DNA of 9,486 nucleotides from JANPPS01 sp031428635 (GCA_031428635.1 JANPPS010000322.1:1-9486); one strand, 5' to 3'; positions 1 through 6,303 are shown, numbered from the stretch's first letter. Notes: generated by a model not told the origin, from the sequence alone. Made by a program: numbers and translations.

Positions 1-530
1 TCGGTCAGCGCGCGCTCGAACGTGACGAACCCGCCATCAGCGCCGCCATGGGTCGCGAGCTTGAACAACTGGCTCTCGGCAAGTTCGATCTGCTGACGGC
101 CGTCCAACTCGGCTTCGGCGCCGAATGCGTTGTTGACCACCACCTCACCGATGTCGATCAACTGGCGGCGCAACCAGGCGTCGTGGATCGCGCGGCCATA
201 CTCGCCGGCATTTATAATACCGACCATGGACGTCAGTAGCTGTGCAAAATAGGCGGTGCCGCCGACTTCATCCAGCAGGCCGGAGTGCTCGAATTCCGCT
301 CGCATCGTCACCGCGTCCGCCAGCTGCCCGGCCTCGACCCGGCGGATGATGGCCTGATAAATCCGGCCGTGCACCGGGTCGGTGAAGTGATCGGGGATCA
401 GGAACTCGGCGACGCGTTCATAGGCCTTGTTGTTGGCAAGTAGCGCGCCCAGCAGCGCCATCTCCGCCCGATCGTTGGAGGGCGGCAGGCGCTGGGAGAG
501 GCCGAGTAGGGGGCTGTCGATGCTGTTCAT
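1..530 (-). CDS. dnaB: Replicative DNA helicase DnaB, N-terminal part (cut by window edge)
   Basis: Reading the reverse strand from the ATG at 528-530 gives 176 open codons to the window edge. The product begins MNSIDSPLLGLSQRLPPSN and continues with the DnaB N-terminal domain: AEMALLGALLANNKAYERV near residues 22-40, DHFTDPVHGRIYQAI near 46-60, and GGTAYFAQLL further on. In DnaB this domain supports hexamer assembly and DnaG primase contact. The RecA-like ATPase domain, with Walker motifs and DNA loops, would lie beyond position 1 and is not seen. DnaB is the ring helicase that unwinds DNA at the replication fork. The gene follows rplI on the same strand, an order common in alphaproteobacteria, with an 83-base gap. 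No strong Shine-Dalgarno sequence precedes the ATG. Identity is from recognisable sequence and context. Confidence 0.9.
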   Translation of the reverse strand, partial: MNSIDSPLLGLSQRLPPSNDRAEMALLGALLANNKAYERVAEFLIPDHFTDPVHGRIYQAIIRRVEAGQLADAVTMRAEFEHSGLLDEVGGTAYFAQLLTSMVGIINAGEYGRAIHDAWLRRQLIDIGEVVVNNAFGAEAELDGRQQIELAESQLFKLATHGGADGGFVTFERALT

Positions 531-562
531 TGCGTCGATCTTAGAGAGTCTAGCCGGCGCGC

Positions 563-585
563 GCGCTGTGGAGCGCTGTGGATAA
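563..585 (-). promoter_or_regulatory. DnaA box with tandem 10-mer repeat upstream of dnaB
   Basis: Plus-strand 577-585 reads TGTGGATAA, so the minus strand carries TTATCCACA, a perfect match to the classical DnaA box. It lies about 46 bases upstream of the dnaB start. The 10-mer GCGCTGTGGA occurs twice in perfect tandem (563-572 and 573-582), so a second, degenerate box (TGTGGAGCG, 567-575) sits one helical turn from the first. The match and repeat are seen directly. DnaA control of dnaB is inference. Confidence 0.5.
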
Positions 586-608
586 GGGGGACAGAAACCC
601 GCCCCCCC
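586..608 (-). other. G-run/C-run potential hairpin between rplI and dnaB
   Basis: On the minus strand a run of seven G (602-608), then C and GGG, is followed 11 bases after the G7 run by CCCCC (586-590) and TT. It could fold as a GC-only stem of about 5 bp directly after the rplI stop. The T-tract is too short for a convincing intrinsic terminator. It may attenuate read-through from the ribosomal genes into dnaB, or have no role. Confidence 0.25.
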
Positions 609-613
609 TCCTG

Positions 614-1198
614 TTACTCCCGGCGTTCGCGGTCGCCGCCGGCTTCGGCCAGAGCGGCGCCGAACTCCAGCACCTCCTCGGGCTCCAGGTCCTCCTCGGC
701 GGCGAGGCCAACCAGCTCACCGCGGGCCTGCTTCTCGCCCTCTTCCGGGCTTCGGGCCACGTTCACGGTGACCGACAGGTCGACTTCCGGATGCAGCTGC
801 AGCCGCACGGGCGTGAGGCCTAGCATCTTGATCGGATCCGTCAGGATCACCTGACTGCGATTGACCGTGAGGCCAGCAGCCGTAATCGCGTCCGCAATGT
901 CGCGGCCGCTGACGGAACCATACAGGCTGCCGCTCTCACCCGCCTGACGGATGATGACAACCGAGAGGCCGCCCATACGCTCGGCGGTACGTTCGGCCTC
1001 TTCGCGGCGCTTCAGGTTCTGCGCTTCTAGTTGGACGCGCTGCGTTTCGAACTGCGCGACGTTGGCCTTGTTAGCCCGCAGCGCTTTTTTCTGCGGCAGC
1101 AGGAAGTTGCGGGCGTAGCCGGGCTTCACCCGTACGACGTCGCCCATCTGCCCCAGCTTTTCGACGCGCTGTAACAGGATCAGATCGATGGTTGCCAT
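614..1198 (-). CDS. rplI: Large-subunit ribosomal protein bL9
   Basis: This 194-residue protein starts MATIDLILLQRVEKLGQMGD and holds the L9 signature around residues 16-40, including VRVKPGYARNFLLPQKKAL. That region is the N-terminal domain that binds 23S rRNA. A charged helical linker follows (about 45-75), then the C-terminal domain (GSLYGSVSGRDIADAI near 91-106, through LHPEVDLSVTVNV). The classical protein is about 149 residues; the extra tail here is acidic (EEDLEPEEVLEFG and beyond) and resembles the longer L9 proteins of alphaproteobacteria. L9 sits at the L1-stalk base and affects frame maintenance. The gap to rpsR is 12 bases and holds a GGGAGC ribosome binding site (1205-1210). It is the third gene of the rpsF-rpsR-rplI operon. 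Confidence 0.95.
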   Translation of the reverse strand: MATIDLILLQRVEKLGQMGDVVRVKPGYARNFLLPQKKALRANKANVAQFETQRVQLEAQNLKRREEAERTAERMGGLSVVIIRQAGESGSLYGSVSGRDIADAITAAGLTVNRSQVILTDPIKMLGLTPVRLQLHPEVDLSVTVNVARSPEEGEKQARGELVGLAAEEDLEPEEVLEFGAALAEAGGDRERRE

Positions 1199-1210
1199 GT
1201 CTGTGCTCCC

Positions 1211-1522
1211 TTATGCGACGACGTAGGGCAGGAGCGCCAGAAAGCGGGCGCGCTTGATGGCGTTGGCCAACTCGCGCTGCTTCTTGCCGCTGACGGCCGT
1301 GATGCGCGACGGGACGATCTTGCCACGCTCGCTCAGGAAGCGGGACAGCAGCCGCACATCCTTATAGTCGATGACGGGCGCGTTCGGGCCGCTGAATGGG
1401 CAGCTTTTGCGACGACGATAGAACGGGCGGCGACCGCCGGGTCCACCCTCGGCACCGGCTGCACCGGCACGGTCGGCGCCACGCTCACCGCGGGGCTCAC
1501 TGCGTTCTGTACGATCGGACAT
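1211..1522 (-). CDS. rpsR: Small-subunit ribosomal protein bS18
   Basis: The product has 103 residues. The C-terminal two thirds is the conserved S18 core, with KSCPFSGPNAPVIDYKDV, LLSRFLSERGKIVPSRITAV and KKQRELANAIKRARFLALLPY. The first 38 or so residues are a low-complexity Gly/Arg/Glu-rich extension (MSDRTERSEPRGERGADRAG), so it is longer than the 75-residue E. coli protein. S18 pairs with S6 on the 30S platform. The start at 1522 is supported by a strong GGGGAGGAA (1529-1537) six bases upstream, inside the last codons of rpsF. Only three bases separate the rpsF stop from this start, which points to translational coupling and matched S6 and S18 supply. Confidence 0.95.
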   Translation of the reverse strand: MSDRTERSEPRGERGADRAGAAGAEGGPGGRRPFYRRRKSCPFSGPNAPVIDYKDVRLLSRFLSERGKIVPSRITAVSGKKQRELANAIKRARFLALLPYVVA

Positions 1523-1525
1523 ATG

Positions 1526-1990
1526 CTATTCCTCCCCATCTACGGCGCGGAAACCCTCGCCTTCGGGCCGGGCCCGGTATTCCTCACGGTCGTCGAAGCC
1601 GCGCTTGCGACCGCTCTCAAACCGGCCGGCAGGCTTCGGGCCGCGGAAACCGCGCTCGCGCTCTTCGGACTTGCGGGACAGGATCGCGCTCGGTTCTTCC
1701 GTGATCTCATCCACGCGGATGGTCATGAAGCGCAGCACGTCTTCATTAAGGCGCAGCAGCCGCTCCATCTCGGTGATGAACGCGGGCTTCGCGTCGATGC
1801 CGAGCAGCATGTAGTGGCCCTTGCGGTTCTTGTTCACGCGGTAGGCCAGGGTACGCAGGCCCCAGTACTCGCGCTTCTTAACCGCGCCGCCATCGGTTTC
1901 TAGGTCGATGGTAATGGTGTCGGCGATTGTGTCGACCTGCGCTTGCGTCACGTCGTTCCGTGCGATTAGCACGGTTTCATACAGCGGCAT
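1526..1990 (-). CDS. rpsF: Small-subunit ribosomal protein bS6
   Basis: This 154-residue protein starts MPLYETVLIARNDVTQAQVD, the standard S6 opening. The ferredoxin-like core follows: KKREYWGLRTLAYRVNKNRK (about 38-57), GHYMLLGIDAKPAFITEMER (58-77) and LLRLNEDVLRFMTIRVDEI. After about residue 95 there is a charged Arg/Glu/Gly tail (RKSEERERGFRGPKPAGRF and beyond), longer than in E. coli. S6 binds the central domain of 16S rRNA together with S18. It is the first gene of the operon. AAAGGGG, about six bases upstream of the ATG, serves as ribosome binding site. The leader (1991 to about 2050) is structured and is described separately. Confidence 0.95.
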   Translation of the reverse strand: MPLYETVLIARNDVTQAQVDTIADTITIDLETDGGAVKKREYWGLRTLAYRVNKNRKGHYMLLGIDAKPAFITEMERLLRLNEDVLRFMTIRVDEITEEPSAILSRKSEERERGFRGPKPAGRFESGRKRGFDDREEYRARPEGEGFRAVDGEE

Positions 1991-2014
1991 TGTGGCCCCT
2001 TTGGCTAATTGTCG

Positions 2015-2043
2015 ACCCGGAAATGGGCATAGCCCAGCCGGAT
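2015..2043 (-). promoter_or_regulatory. Structured rpsF leader; candidate S6:S18 autoregulatory site
   Basis: In the minus-strand transcript about 25 bases before rpsF, UGGGC-UAU-GCCCA forms a perfect 5-bp hairpin (2024-2036). It is followed by UUU and CCG (2018-2020). Flanking bases can close a short outer stem, either AUC with GGU or CCGG with CCGG. The published S6:S18 complex-binding motif in rpsF leaders is a CCG presented in a bulge beside a hairpin. This element has the right position and parts, but its outer stem is short and ambiguous, so the assignment is tentative. Confidence 0.27.
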
Positions 2044-2074
2044 GCCGCCGGCCGAGCAGGGAGCGCGCTGTTTA

Positions 2075-2090
2075 CGCCGATCGGCGCCGA
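2075..2090. repeat. Overlapping palindromes in the rpsF/nei divergent intergenic region
   Basis: CGCCGATCGGCG (2075-2086) is a perfect 12-base palindrome, and TCGGCGCCGA (2081-2090) is a perfect 10-base palindrome sharing six bases with it. They lie in the 138-base gap between the two divergent starts, where promoters must be. An operator is possible. In GC-rich DNA such palindromes also arise by chance. Confidence 0.25.
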
Positions 2091-2128
2091 ATGCAATAAG
2101 AAACCCTCACACATAGAAGGCCAGTGCC

Positions 2129-2986
2129 ACGCCCGAGGGTCATACCGTCCACCGCCTGGCTGCCGCGTTCCGCCAGAATTTCGTGGGTCAAATGCTACGC
2201 GCCAGCTCTCCGCAGGGCCGGTTTGAAGAAGGGGCCGCGCTGATCGACGGCCTGACGCTGCGGGATGCGCAGGCGTGGGGTAAGCAAATGGTGCTGCGCT
2301 TCGACGATGGCGTGTTCCTGCGCGTGCATCTGGGCCTGTATGGCATGTGGCGGTTTGCCGGGCCGGGCCTGGAGCGGATCGGGCGCCGGACACGGGTTCG
2401 AACGGATGACCAGGCGGTGGATGTGGACGAGCTGCCGCCGCCGCGGGGAATGGTCCGGCTGCGGCTCGCCGGCCTCCGTCATGTGGCGGATCTAAGCGGT
2501 CCGACAGCGTGTGAAGTGCTTGACCAGGCGGGCGTGGACGCGGTGGTGGCCAAAATGGGCGCGGACCCGCTGCGGCCCGACGCAGACTCAACCCGGCCGT
2601 GGGACGCGATCCATCGGTCGCGCAGTTCGCTCGCGGTGCTACTGATGCGCCAGGATTTGATCGCCGGCATCGGCAATATTTACCGGGCGGAGCTGCTTTT
2701 TCGCGCGTTCCTGCACCCGCATCACCCTGGCACCAGCCTGACCCGGCCGGTATGGGACGAGCTGTGGACCGACACCGTCGATCTGCTCGAAGATGGTTTG
2801 CGGACCGGCCGCATCATCACGACGCTACCGGAAGACCGATCCGGCCGCCACTCTCCTAACCGGGCGAATGCCAACTATGTCGCGCATCGCGCCGGAAGGC
2901 CGTGCCGGTTATGCGACACGCCGATTACGGCGGAGGCAGTGGCAGGGCGGACGCTCTATTGGTGTGAGGTGTGCCAGGTGCGGTGA
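2129..2986 (+). CDS. nei: Fpg/Nei-family DNA glycosylase/AP lyase, apparent ACG start
   Basis: This base-excision-repair enzyme removes oxidised bases and cleaves the abasic site. Read from the ACG at 2129 the protein has 285 residues and begins (M)PEGHTVHRLAAAFRQNF, which supplies the catalytic Pro2 and Glu3 of the family. Lys52 (AWGKQMVLRF) matches the conserved beta-hairpin lysine. The helix-two-turn-helix segment is DLIAGIGNIYRAELLF (about 176-191). A C-terminal zinc finger has Cys259, Cys262, Cys279 and Cys282 with Arg274 in GRTLYWC. An in-frame TAG lies at 2114-2116 and no ATG, GTG, TTG or CTG occurs between it and 2129. The first standard start, GTG at 2183, would delete the catalytic residues. 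GAAGG (2116-2120) is suitably spaced as a ribosome binding site for the ACG. The sequence looks more like actinobacterial-type Nei proteins than E. coli Fpg. Exact substrate range is unknown. Confidence 0.85.
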   Translation, partial: TPEGHTVHRLAAAFRQNFVGQMLRASSPQGRFEEGAALIDGLTLRDAQAWGKQMVLRFDDGVFLRVHLGLYGMWRFAGPGLERIGRRTRVRTDDQAVDVDELPPPRGMVRLRLAGLRHVADLSGPTACEVLDQAGVDAVVAKMGADPLRPDADSTRPWDAIHRSRSSLAVLLMRQDLIAGIGNIYRAELLFRAFLHPHHPGTSLTRPVWDELWTDTVDLLEDGLRTGRIITTLPEDRSGRHSPNRANANYVAHRAGRPCRLCDTPITAEAVAGRTLYWCEVCQVR

Positions 2987-3657
2987 CGGGCGGACCCCTG
3001 GGCTCCGGTGCACCAGTTTTTCGGGCCCGCGGTCCGAACCGTAGACAGTATTCTTTACGGTGGGTCGTGTTGGGGTGAGGTGCGAAGTCACGGCTCATCC
3101 GATTATGTCCAGAGTGCTTTAATCCAGACTAGCTGACGCTATTCAGTCGGCGGCTTTCGACCATCGTCCCGATTTAGGCCAGCAGCAACATAGCCGAGGC
3201 TGGCTCCGGTAGCCGTCGCTCTGCCGCCCGGTCCGGAAAGTCGGTTGACGCAAAACGGTGCCGTACATGGTGGTATTCTGCGCGATTTCCGCATCCGAGA
3301 ACGACGCGACTTTCGCATTGCCGCTTTCAATGACGCACATGAAAGATACTGCATTCGGTGCAATGTAACTAGTGAACGGCTCATTGGCCGCGTCAGCTAC
3401 GGGCGCGTGAGAGTTCCCCTTGTCCGAAGAGTTGCCCGCCCGCCCCAACAACGGTGTTGTTAACGTTGAGGGGCACCAACACTGTACAGGGGCGCAAGAG
3501 CCGTCCAACCACGTTAAAAACTCGATAATAGAGCAGGGATGGGCTGGACAGCTTAGCAGGCTACCTCATAGTAAATATGTCGCGTGTGTTCGAACCGCCC
3601 TGAAGAGCGAGATCGCCGACGACAGATTAGTTTCGTGCATACCCAGGGGAGAATAAA
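2987..3657. other. 671-base intergenic region, no gene recognised
   Basis: Apart from the terminator-like hairpin at its left end I see no convincing gene here. It is visibly less GC-rich than the genes on its left. Open frames exist (for example minus 3143-3508 and plus 3420-3656), but none gives a protein I recognise or has a good ribosome binding site. AACAAC-GGT-GTTGTT (3447-3461) is a perfect 6-bp hairpin, and GCCCC/GGGGC (3442-3446, 3470-3474) brackets it. GATAAT (3524-3529) resembles a -10 box but has no good -35 partner. The right end should hold the promoter and 5' leader of the dehydrogenase gene. The rest may be decayed sequence. Confidence 0.5.
2998..3021 (+). terminator. Probable intrinsic terminator of nei
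   Basis: Eleven bases after the nei stop, CTGGGC (2998-3003) pairs with GC-A-CCAG (3010-3016, one bulged A) around a TCCGGT loop, and TTTTT (3017-3021) follows at once. A wider inverted repeat, CGGACC (2991-2996) with GGTCCG (3031-3036), flanks it. The stem is short but the position and T-run fit a terminator. Confidence 0.45.
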
Positions 3658-4899
3658 ATGAGTCGTATAAGATCAACATTTTCTGTCGGCATAGTCGCGA
3701 CGTTGCTCGCAGGGCTTTTATCGCACTCAGCTCTTGCACAGGTCGGATCGCGCAACGCTGATGGGCTGATAATGGGCGATGCGCTGTTCGATCGGCCGGC
3801 TCAGTCGGCCGCGCAGAAGCTTGCGCCGGTCGATGACCCACCGATAGCGACGCCGGCTGCAAAGCTGCCGCTCAGCCAGTTGCACGTGCCCGACGGCTTC
3901 AAGATCGAGGTGTACGCCAGTGGCATGGCCAACGCCCGGTCAATGGCTCTCGGCGACAAGGGTACCGTGTTTGTCGGCAATCGCGTCCTCGACAAGGTTT
4001 ACGCAGTCGTGCCGTCGCCGACCGGAAACATCGTGAAGACGATCGCAACCGGCATGAATATGCCGAACGGCGTTGCCTTCAAAGATGGCAATCTTTACGT
4101 GGCCGAGGTCAATAAGATTTGGCGTTTCGATAATATCGAAGCCAACTTGGACAACCCGCCCAAGCCAGTTCTGATTTACTCAGACCTACCGTCAGAAGCG
4201 GCACACGGCTGGAAGTTCATTGGCATCGGGCCGGACAACAAGCTCTACATCCCAGTTGGCGCGCCGGGTAACATCCTGCTTCCGCCGCCGCCCTATGCGC
4301 AGATCCGGCGTATCAGCCTCGACGGTAAAACGGTCGAGATGGTTGCAACCGGCGTCCGTAACTCAGTCGGCTTCGACTGGAATCCAGTGACCAAGGACCT
4401 CTATTTCAGCAATAACGGCCGCGACTGGGTATCGGAAGATCTGCCCAACGATACGATGCACATCGTGAAAGCATCGGCTACAGCGGCGCCAAACTTTGGT
4501 TATCCGTACTGCCATCAGGGTGACTTCACGGATCCGGAGTACGGTTGGGGCCGTTCGTGCGACGAATTCGCGAAGCCCGCTGCACTGATGGGCCCGCACG
4601 TCGCGGTGCTCGGCATGCGCTTCTACTCGGGCGACATGTTCCCAGCCAGCTACAAGGGTAACATCTTCATGGCCCGGCACGGCTCGTGGGATCGTACCGT
4701 GAAGACGGGCGGCGATGTGGTTGCTATGAAGCTCAAGCCCGATGGATCGTTCGACTCGTTCACGCCGTTCATGACCGGGTTTCTACAGAACAACAACTAC
4801 GTCGGCCGTCCGGTGGATGTGTTGCAGTTGAAGGACGGGTCGATGCTCGTATCGGACGACTACAACGGCGCGATCTGGCGGGTCAGCCACGTCAACTAA
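3658..4899 (+). CDS. Exported PQQ-dependent sugar/L-sorbosone dehydrogenase-like protein
   Basis: The 413-residue product opens with a Sec signal peptide (MSRIRSTFSVGIVATLLAGL, likely cut after ALA27), so it should act in the periplasm. The mature part is a six-bladed beta-propeller of the glucose/sorbosone dehydrogenase family: LPLSQLHVPDGFKIEVYASG (70-89), MPNGVAFKDGNLYVAEVNKI (135-154), AAHGWKFIGIGPDNKLYIPVG (181-201), TGVRNSVGFDWNP (231-243), ARHGSWDR (339-346) and GRPVDVLQLKDGSMLVSDDY (383-402). By motif alignment, His183 and Arg234 correspond to the catalytic His144 and PQQ-site Arg228 of soluble glucose dehydrogenase. Cys285 and Cys301 could form a disulfide. No haem motif is present. 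AGGGGAG (3645-3651) lies six bases before the ATG. The downstream cytochrome and PQQ operon support PQQ as cofactor. The actual sugar or aldehyde substrate cannot be read from the sequence. Confidence 0.85.
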   Translation: MSRIRSTFSVGIVATLLAGLLSHSALAQVGSRNADGLIMGDALFDRPAQSAAQKLAPVDDPPIATPAAKLPLSQLHVPDGFKIEVYASGMANARSMALGDKGTVFVGNRVLDKVYAVVPSPTGNIVKTIATGMNMPNGVAFKDGNLYVAEVNKIWRFDNIEANLDNPPKPVLIYSDLPSEAAHGWKFIGIGPDNKLYIPVGAPGNILLPPPPYAQIRRISLDGKTVEMVATGVRNSVGFDWNPVTKDLYFSNNGRDWVSEDLPNDTMHIVKASATAAPNFGYPYCHQGDFTDPEYGWGRSCDEFAKPAALMGPHVAVLGMRFYSGDMFPASYKGNIFMARHGSWDRTVKTGGDVVAMKLKPDGSFDSFTPFMTGFLQNNNYVGRPVDVLQLKDGSMLVSDDYNGAIWRVSHVN

Positions 4900-4948
4900 A
4901 GCACTCCACGCGTCAAGTTGCGCTGTCTTGTTGATTGAGTGAGTACCG

Positions 4949-4978
4949 TCCCGGCCGGGTTTTCTAATCCGGTCGGGA
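4949..4978 (+). terminator. Hairpin between the dehydrogenase and cytochrome genes
   Basis: TCCCGGCCGG (4949-4958) pairs with CCGGTCGGGA (4969-4978) through ten positions, one of them a G-U wobble, around a 10-base loop. It lies 49 bases after the dehydrogenase stop. Only TT follows directly, then a T-rich stretch (TTAGCTTGTTATT), so it may be a weak terminator or an mRNA-stabilising intercistronic hairpin that sets a lower cytochrome level. Confidence 0.5.
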
Positions 4979-5062
4979 TTAGCTTGTTATTCGAGGGCCA
5001 AGCAGGCGGGGGCTATCACGTACTTCCCCGCTCTGTGAACGCCGTAACGGAGCGTTTCGCTT

Positions 5063-5653
5063 ATGCTAAGGCTAAGTCGTTCACTGTTGTTGCTTACGAT
5101 CGCATTGTTTGCGGTCGAGTCCCACGCCGAGACGTCGCCTGAGCAACGGTTGCTCGTTTGCAATGCGTGCCACGGCGCAACTGGTTTATCGAAGATTGCG
5201 GGTGTTCCGTCGATGGGCGGTATGCCCCGTAACTATCTATTAGTACAGCTGATTCTATTCCGTGAGAAACGGCGGGTCGTGGCGCCGATGAACACGCTAT
5301 TAGCCGGCCTGTCGGATGACGATCTGCAATCGATGGCGGACCTCATCGCAGCCGTTCCGGCTCCCGTATTAGACGCGGCGCCGGTCGGTGAAGCGCAGGC
5401 AGATTATGACCCGGACCGGACGCACGCTCTGGCAGTTAAATATCACTGCGTCTCGTGTCATGGAGCCGATCTGGCCGGGCATGGTCAAGTTCCCCGTATC
5501 GCAGGCCAGCGTGAAGAGTATGTGCTCAAATCGTTGAGAACATACCAGGATGGCACACGCGTGGCATATCAACCCACGATGATCGAGTCTGTCCAAGGAA
5601 TCCCAGACGTGGAACTGCAAGCGCTTGCTAAATTCGTGTCACAATTTCGCTGA
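5063..5653 (+). CDS. Exported di-heme class I cytochrome c (c4-like)
   Basis: The 196-residue protein starts with a signal peptide (MLRLSRSLLLLTIALFAVES, likely cut after SHA, residue 22) and has two haem-binding motifs, CNACH (33-37) and CVSCH (129-133). Each half has a probable axial methionine, Met76 in VAPMNTLLAGLSDDDL and Met173 in YQPTMIESVQGIPDVEL. Both halves end in the usual C-terminal helix (LQSMADLIAAV; LQALAKFVSQF). This two-domain plan and length match cytochrome c4-type electron carriers. CGGAG (5048-5052) precedes the ATG by ten bases. Lying 163 bases after the dehydrogenase on the same strand, it is a plausible electron acceptor passing electrons on to a terminal oxidase. That partnership is inference. 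Confidence 0.88.
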   Translation: MLRLSRSLLLLTIALFAVESHAETSPEQRLLVCNACHGATGLSKIAGVPSMGGMPRNYLLVQLILFREKRRVVAPMNTLLAGLSDDDLQSMADLIAAVPAPVLDAAPVGEAQADYDPDRTHALAVKYHCVSCHGADLAGHGQVPRIAGQREEYVLKSLRTYQDGTRVAYQPTMIESVQGIPDVELQALAKFVSQFR

Positions 5654-6171
5654 CTGCCGCTGCTAGCGTTAACCATACTGTGACGGCGCCCAGCGCCGAT
5701 TGGTCCGTACGCACCGAGTGACAGACTGGCGATGGTCAAACTCTCGGTGTGACGGGCGACGCGAAGGGCGGTTGAAAGAGCCGCAGTAAGCGTCGGCCGG
5801 AGTCTCGCCGAGATCGACCTTGGTCACCCGTCGACCCTTGCCGCCCATCGCCAAGATCGTCAAATCGATAACAAGTAAATGTAATTGTGCACTGCACTCT
5901 GTAGCGGAGTTAAAGATACTTTGGTGGCCGCCACGCCGACTGAACACAGGGTGGGCCGTAATATTGATCCTGATACGGCAGATAATGACGATGGCTTAAA
6001 GGGCCGATCAGTCGATGTTTTCGACGTATTCGATTATGAGATTGATGGGAAAATTCTGTGTTAGCGCGACCGGAAGCTATCCGGCCACTATTTGACTTGC
6101 AGACCTTATTCAAGCCGCGCATGGTCATAGCGGTGCGGATGATAAACAAGCCACGCCGGAGGAGATTAGTT
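5654..6171. other. 518-base region upstream of pqqA; promoter/leader, no sure gene
   Basis: This gap should contain the pqqA promoter and leader. I see no textbook -35/-10 pair; TTGACT (6092-6097) matches a -35 box but lacks a matching -10. Inverted repeats that might be operators are CACCGAG (5712-5718) with CTCGGTG (5743-5749), and CCGGA-AGCTA-TCCGG (6070-6084). A short GTG-started frame (5924-6064, 46 codons) ends in a protein-like stretch but cannot be confirmed. A minus-strand frame (5669-5947) is open but unrecognised. Base composition is lower in GC than the flanking genes. Confidence 0.45.
5684..5698 (+). terminator. GC-rich hairpin after the cytochrome gene
   Basis: CGGCGC-CCA-GCGCCG is a perfect 6-bp stem with a 3-base loop, 30 bases after the cytochrome stop. 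There is no T-tract (ATTGG follows), so it is at most a weak terminator or a 3'-end-protecting structure. Confidence 0.3.
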
Positions 6172-6249
6172 ATGTCCTGGAAAGCCCCCCGTATCGTAGA
6201 AGTTCAGGTTGCTATGGAAATCAACTGCTACGTCTGCGCCAAGGTCTAA
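6172..6249 (+). CDS. pqqA: PQQ precursor peptide PqqA
   Basis: This 25-residue peptide, beginning MSWKAPRIVEVQVAMEINCY, is the ribosomal precursor of pyrroloquinoline quinone. The Glu-X3-Tyr motif is E16-I-N-C-Y20; these two residues are joined by PqqE and become the PQQ skeleton, and the rest is removed by proteolysis. The ATG at 6172 is chosen over an upstream in-frame ATG at 6058 because GGAGGAG (6158-6164) sits seven bases before it and because 22-30 residues is the family length. A strong intrinsic terminator follows at once, then pqqB, an arrangement giving more pqqA than downstream message. It is unusual in having Cys19 inside the motif and Cys22 two residues after Tyr20. No separate protease gene is found here. 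Confidence 0.93.
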   Translation: MSWKAPRIVEVQVAMEINCYVCAKV

Positions 6250-6260
6250 TTTGGCATGAT

Positions 6261-6303
6261 CCGGTGGGGTTCGCACGGTGTGCGAAACCCCCCGGGTTTT
6301 TTT
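6261..6303 (+). terminator. Intrinsic terminator/attenuator between pqqA and pqqB
   Basis: GGGGTTCGCAC (6266-6276) pairs with GTGCG-A-AACCCC (6280-6291, one bulged A) around a GGT loop. CCGG (6261-6264) and CCGG (6292-6295) extend the stem past a bulged T, and seven T residues follow (6297-6303). This is a textbook rho-independent terminator, starting 11 bases after the pqqA stop. Partial read-through would supply pqqBCDE. The pqqB ATG begins only three bases after the T-run. Confidence 0.88.

Noticed and set aside
578..823. Plus-strand open frame opposite rplI
   Set aside because: It lies on the antisense strand of a certain ribosomal gene, with low-complexity Leu-rich content; a GC-rich shadow.
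1396..1903. Plus-strand open frames opposite rpsR and rpsF
   Set aside because: Antisense to conserved ribosomal genes; Arg/His-rich translations without family features.
1977..2591. 204-codon minus-strand frame across the rpsF leader and nei
   Set aside because: Pro/Arg/Ala-rich product typical of antisense frames; overlaps the rpsF start and the recognisable glycosylase.
3245..3279. TTGACG and TATTCT as a promoter
   Set aside because: Spacing of 23 bases is too long for a standard sigma-70 promoter, and it is far from the next gene.
3143..3508. 121-codon minus-strand frame in the gap before the dehydrogenase
   Set aside because: Part of it looks protein-like, but Cys-rich odd stretches, no recognisable family and no ribosome binding site; kept only as a note under the intergenic region.
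5669..5947. 92-codon minus-strand frame upstream of pqqA
   Set aside because: No recognisable domain and no plausible start signal; could be a remnant but cannot be supported.
6058..6171. 38-codon N-terminal extension of PqqA from an upstream ATG
   Set aside because: The strong GGAGGAG seven bases before 6172 and the normal PqqA length make 6172 the start.
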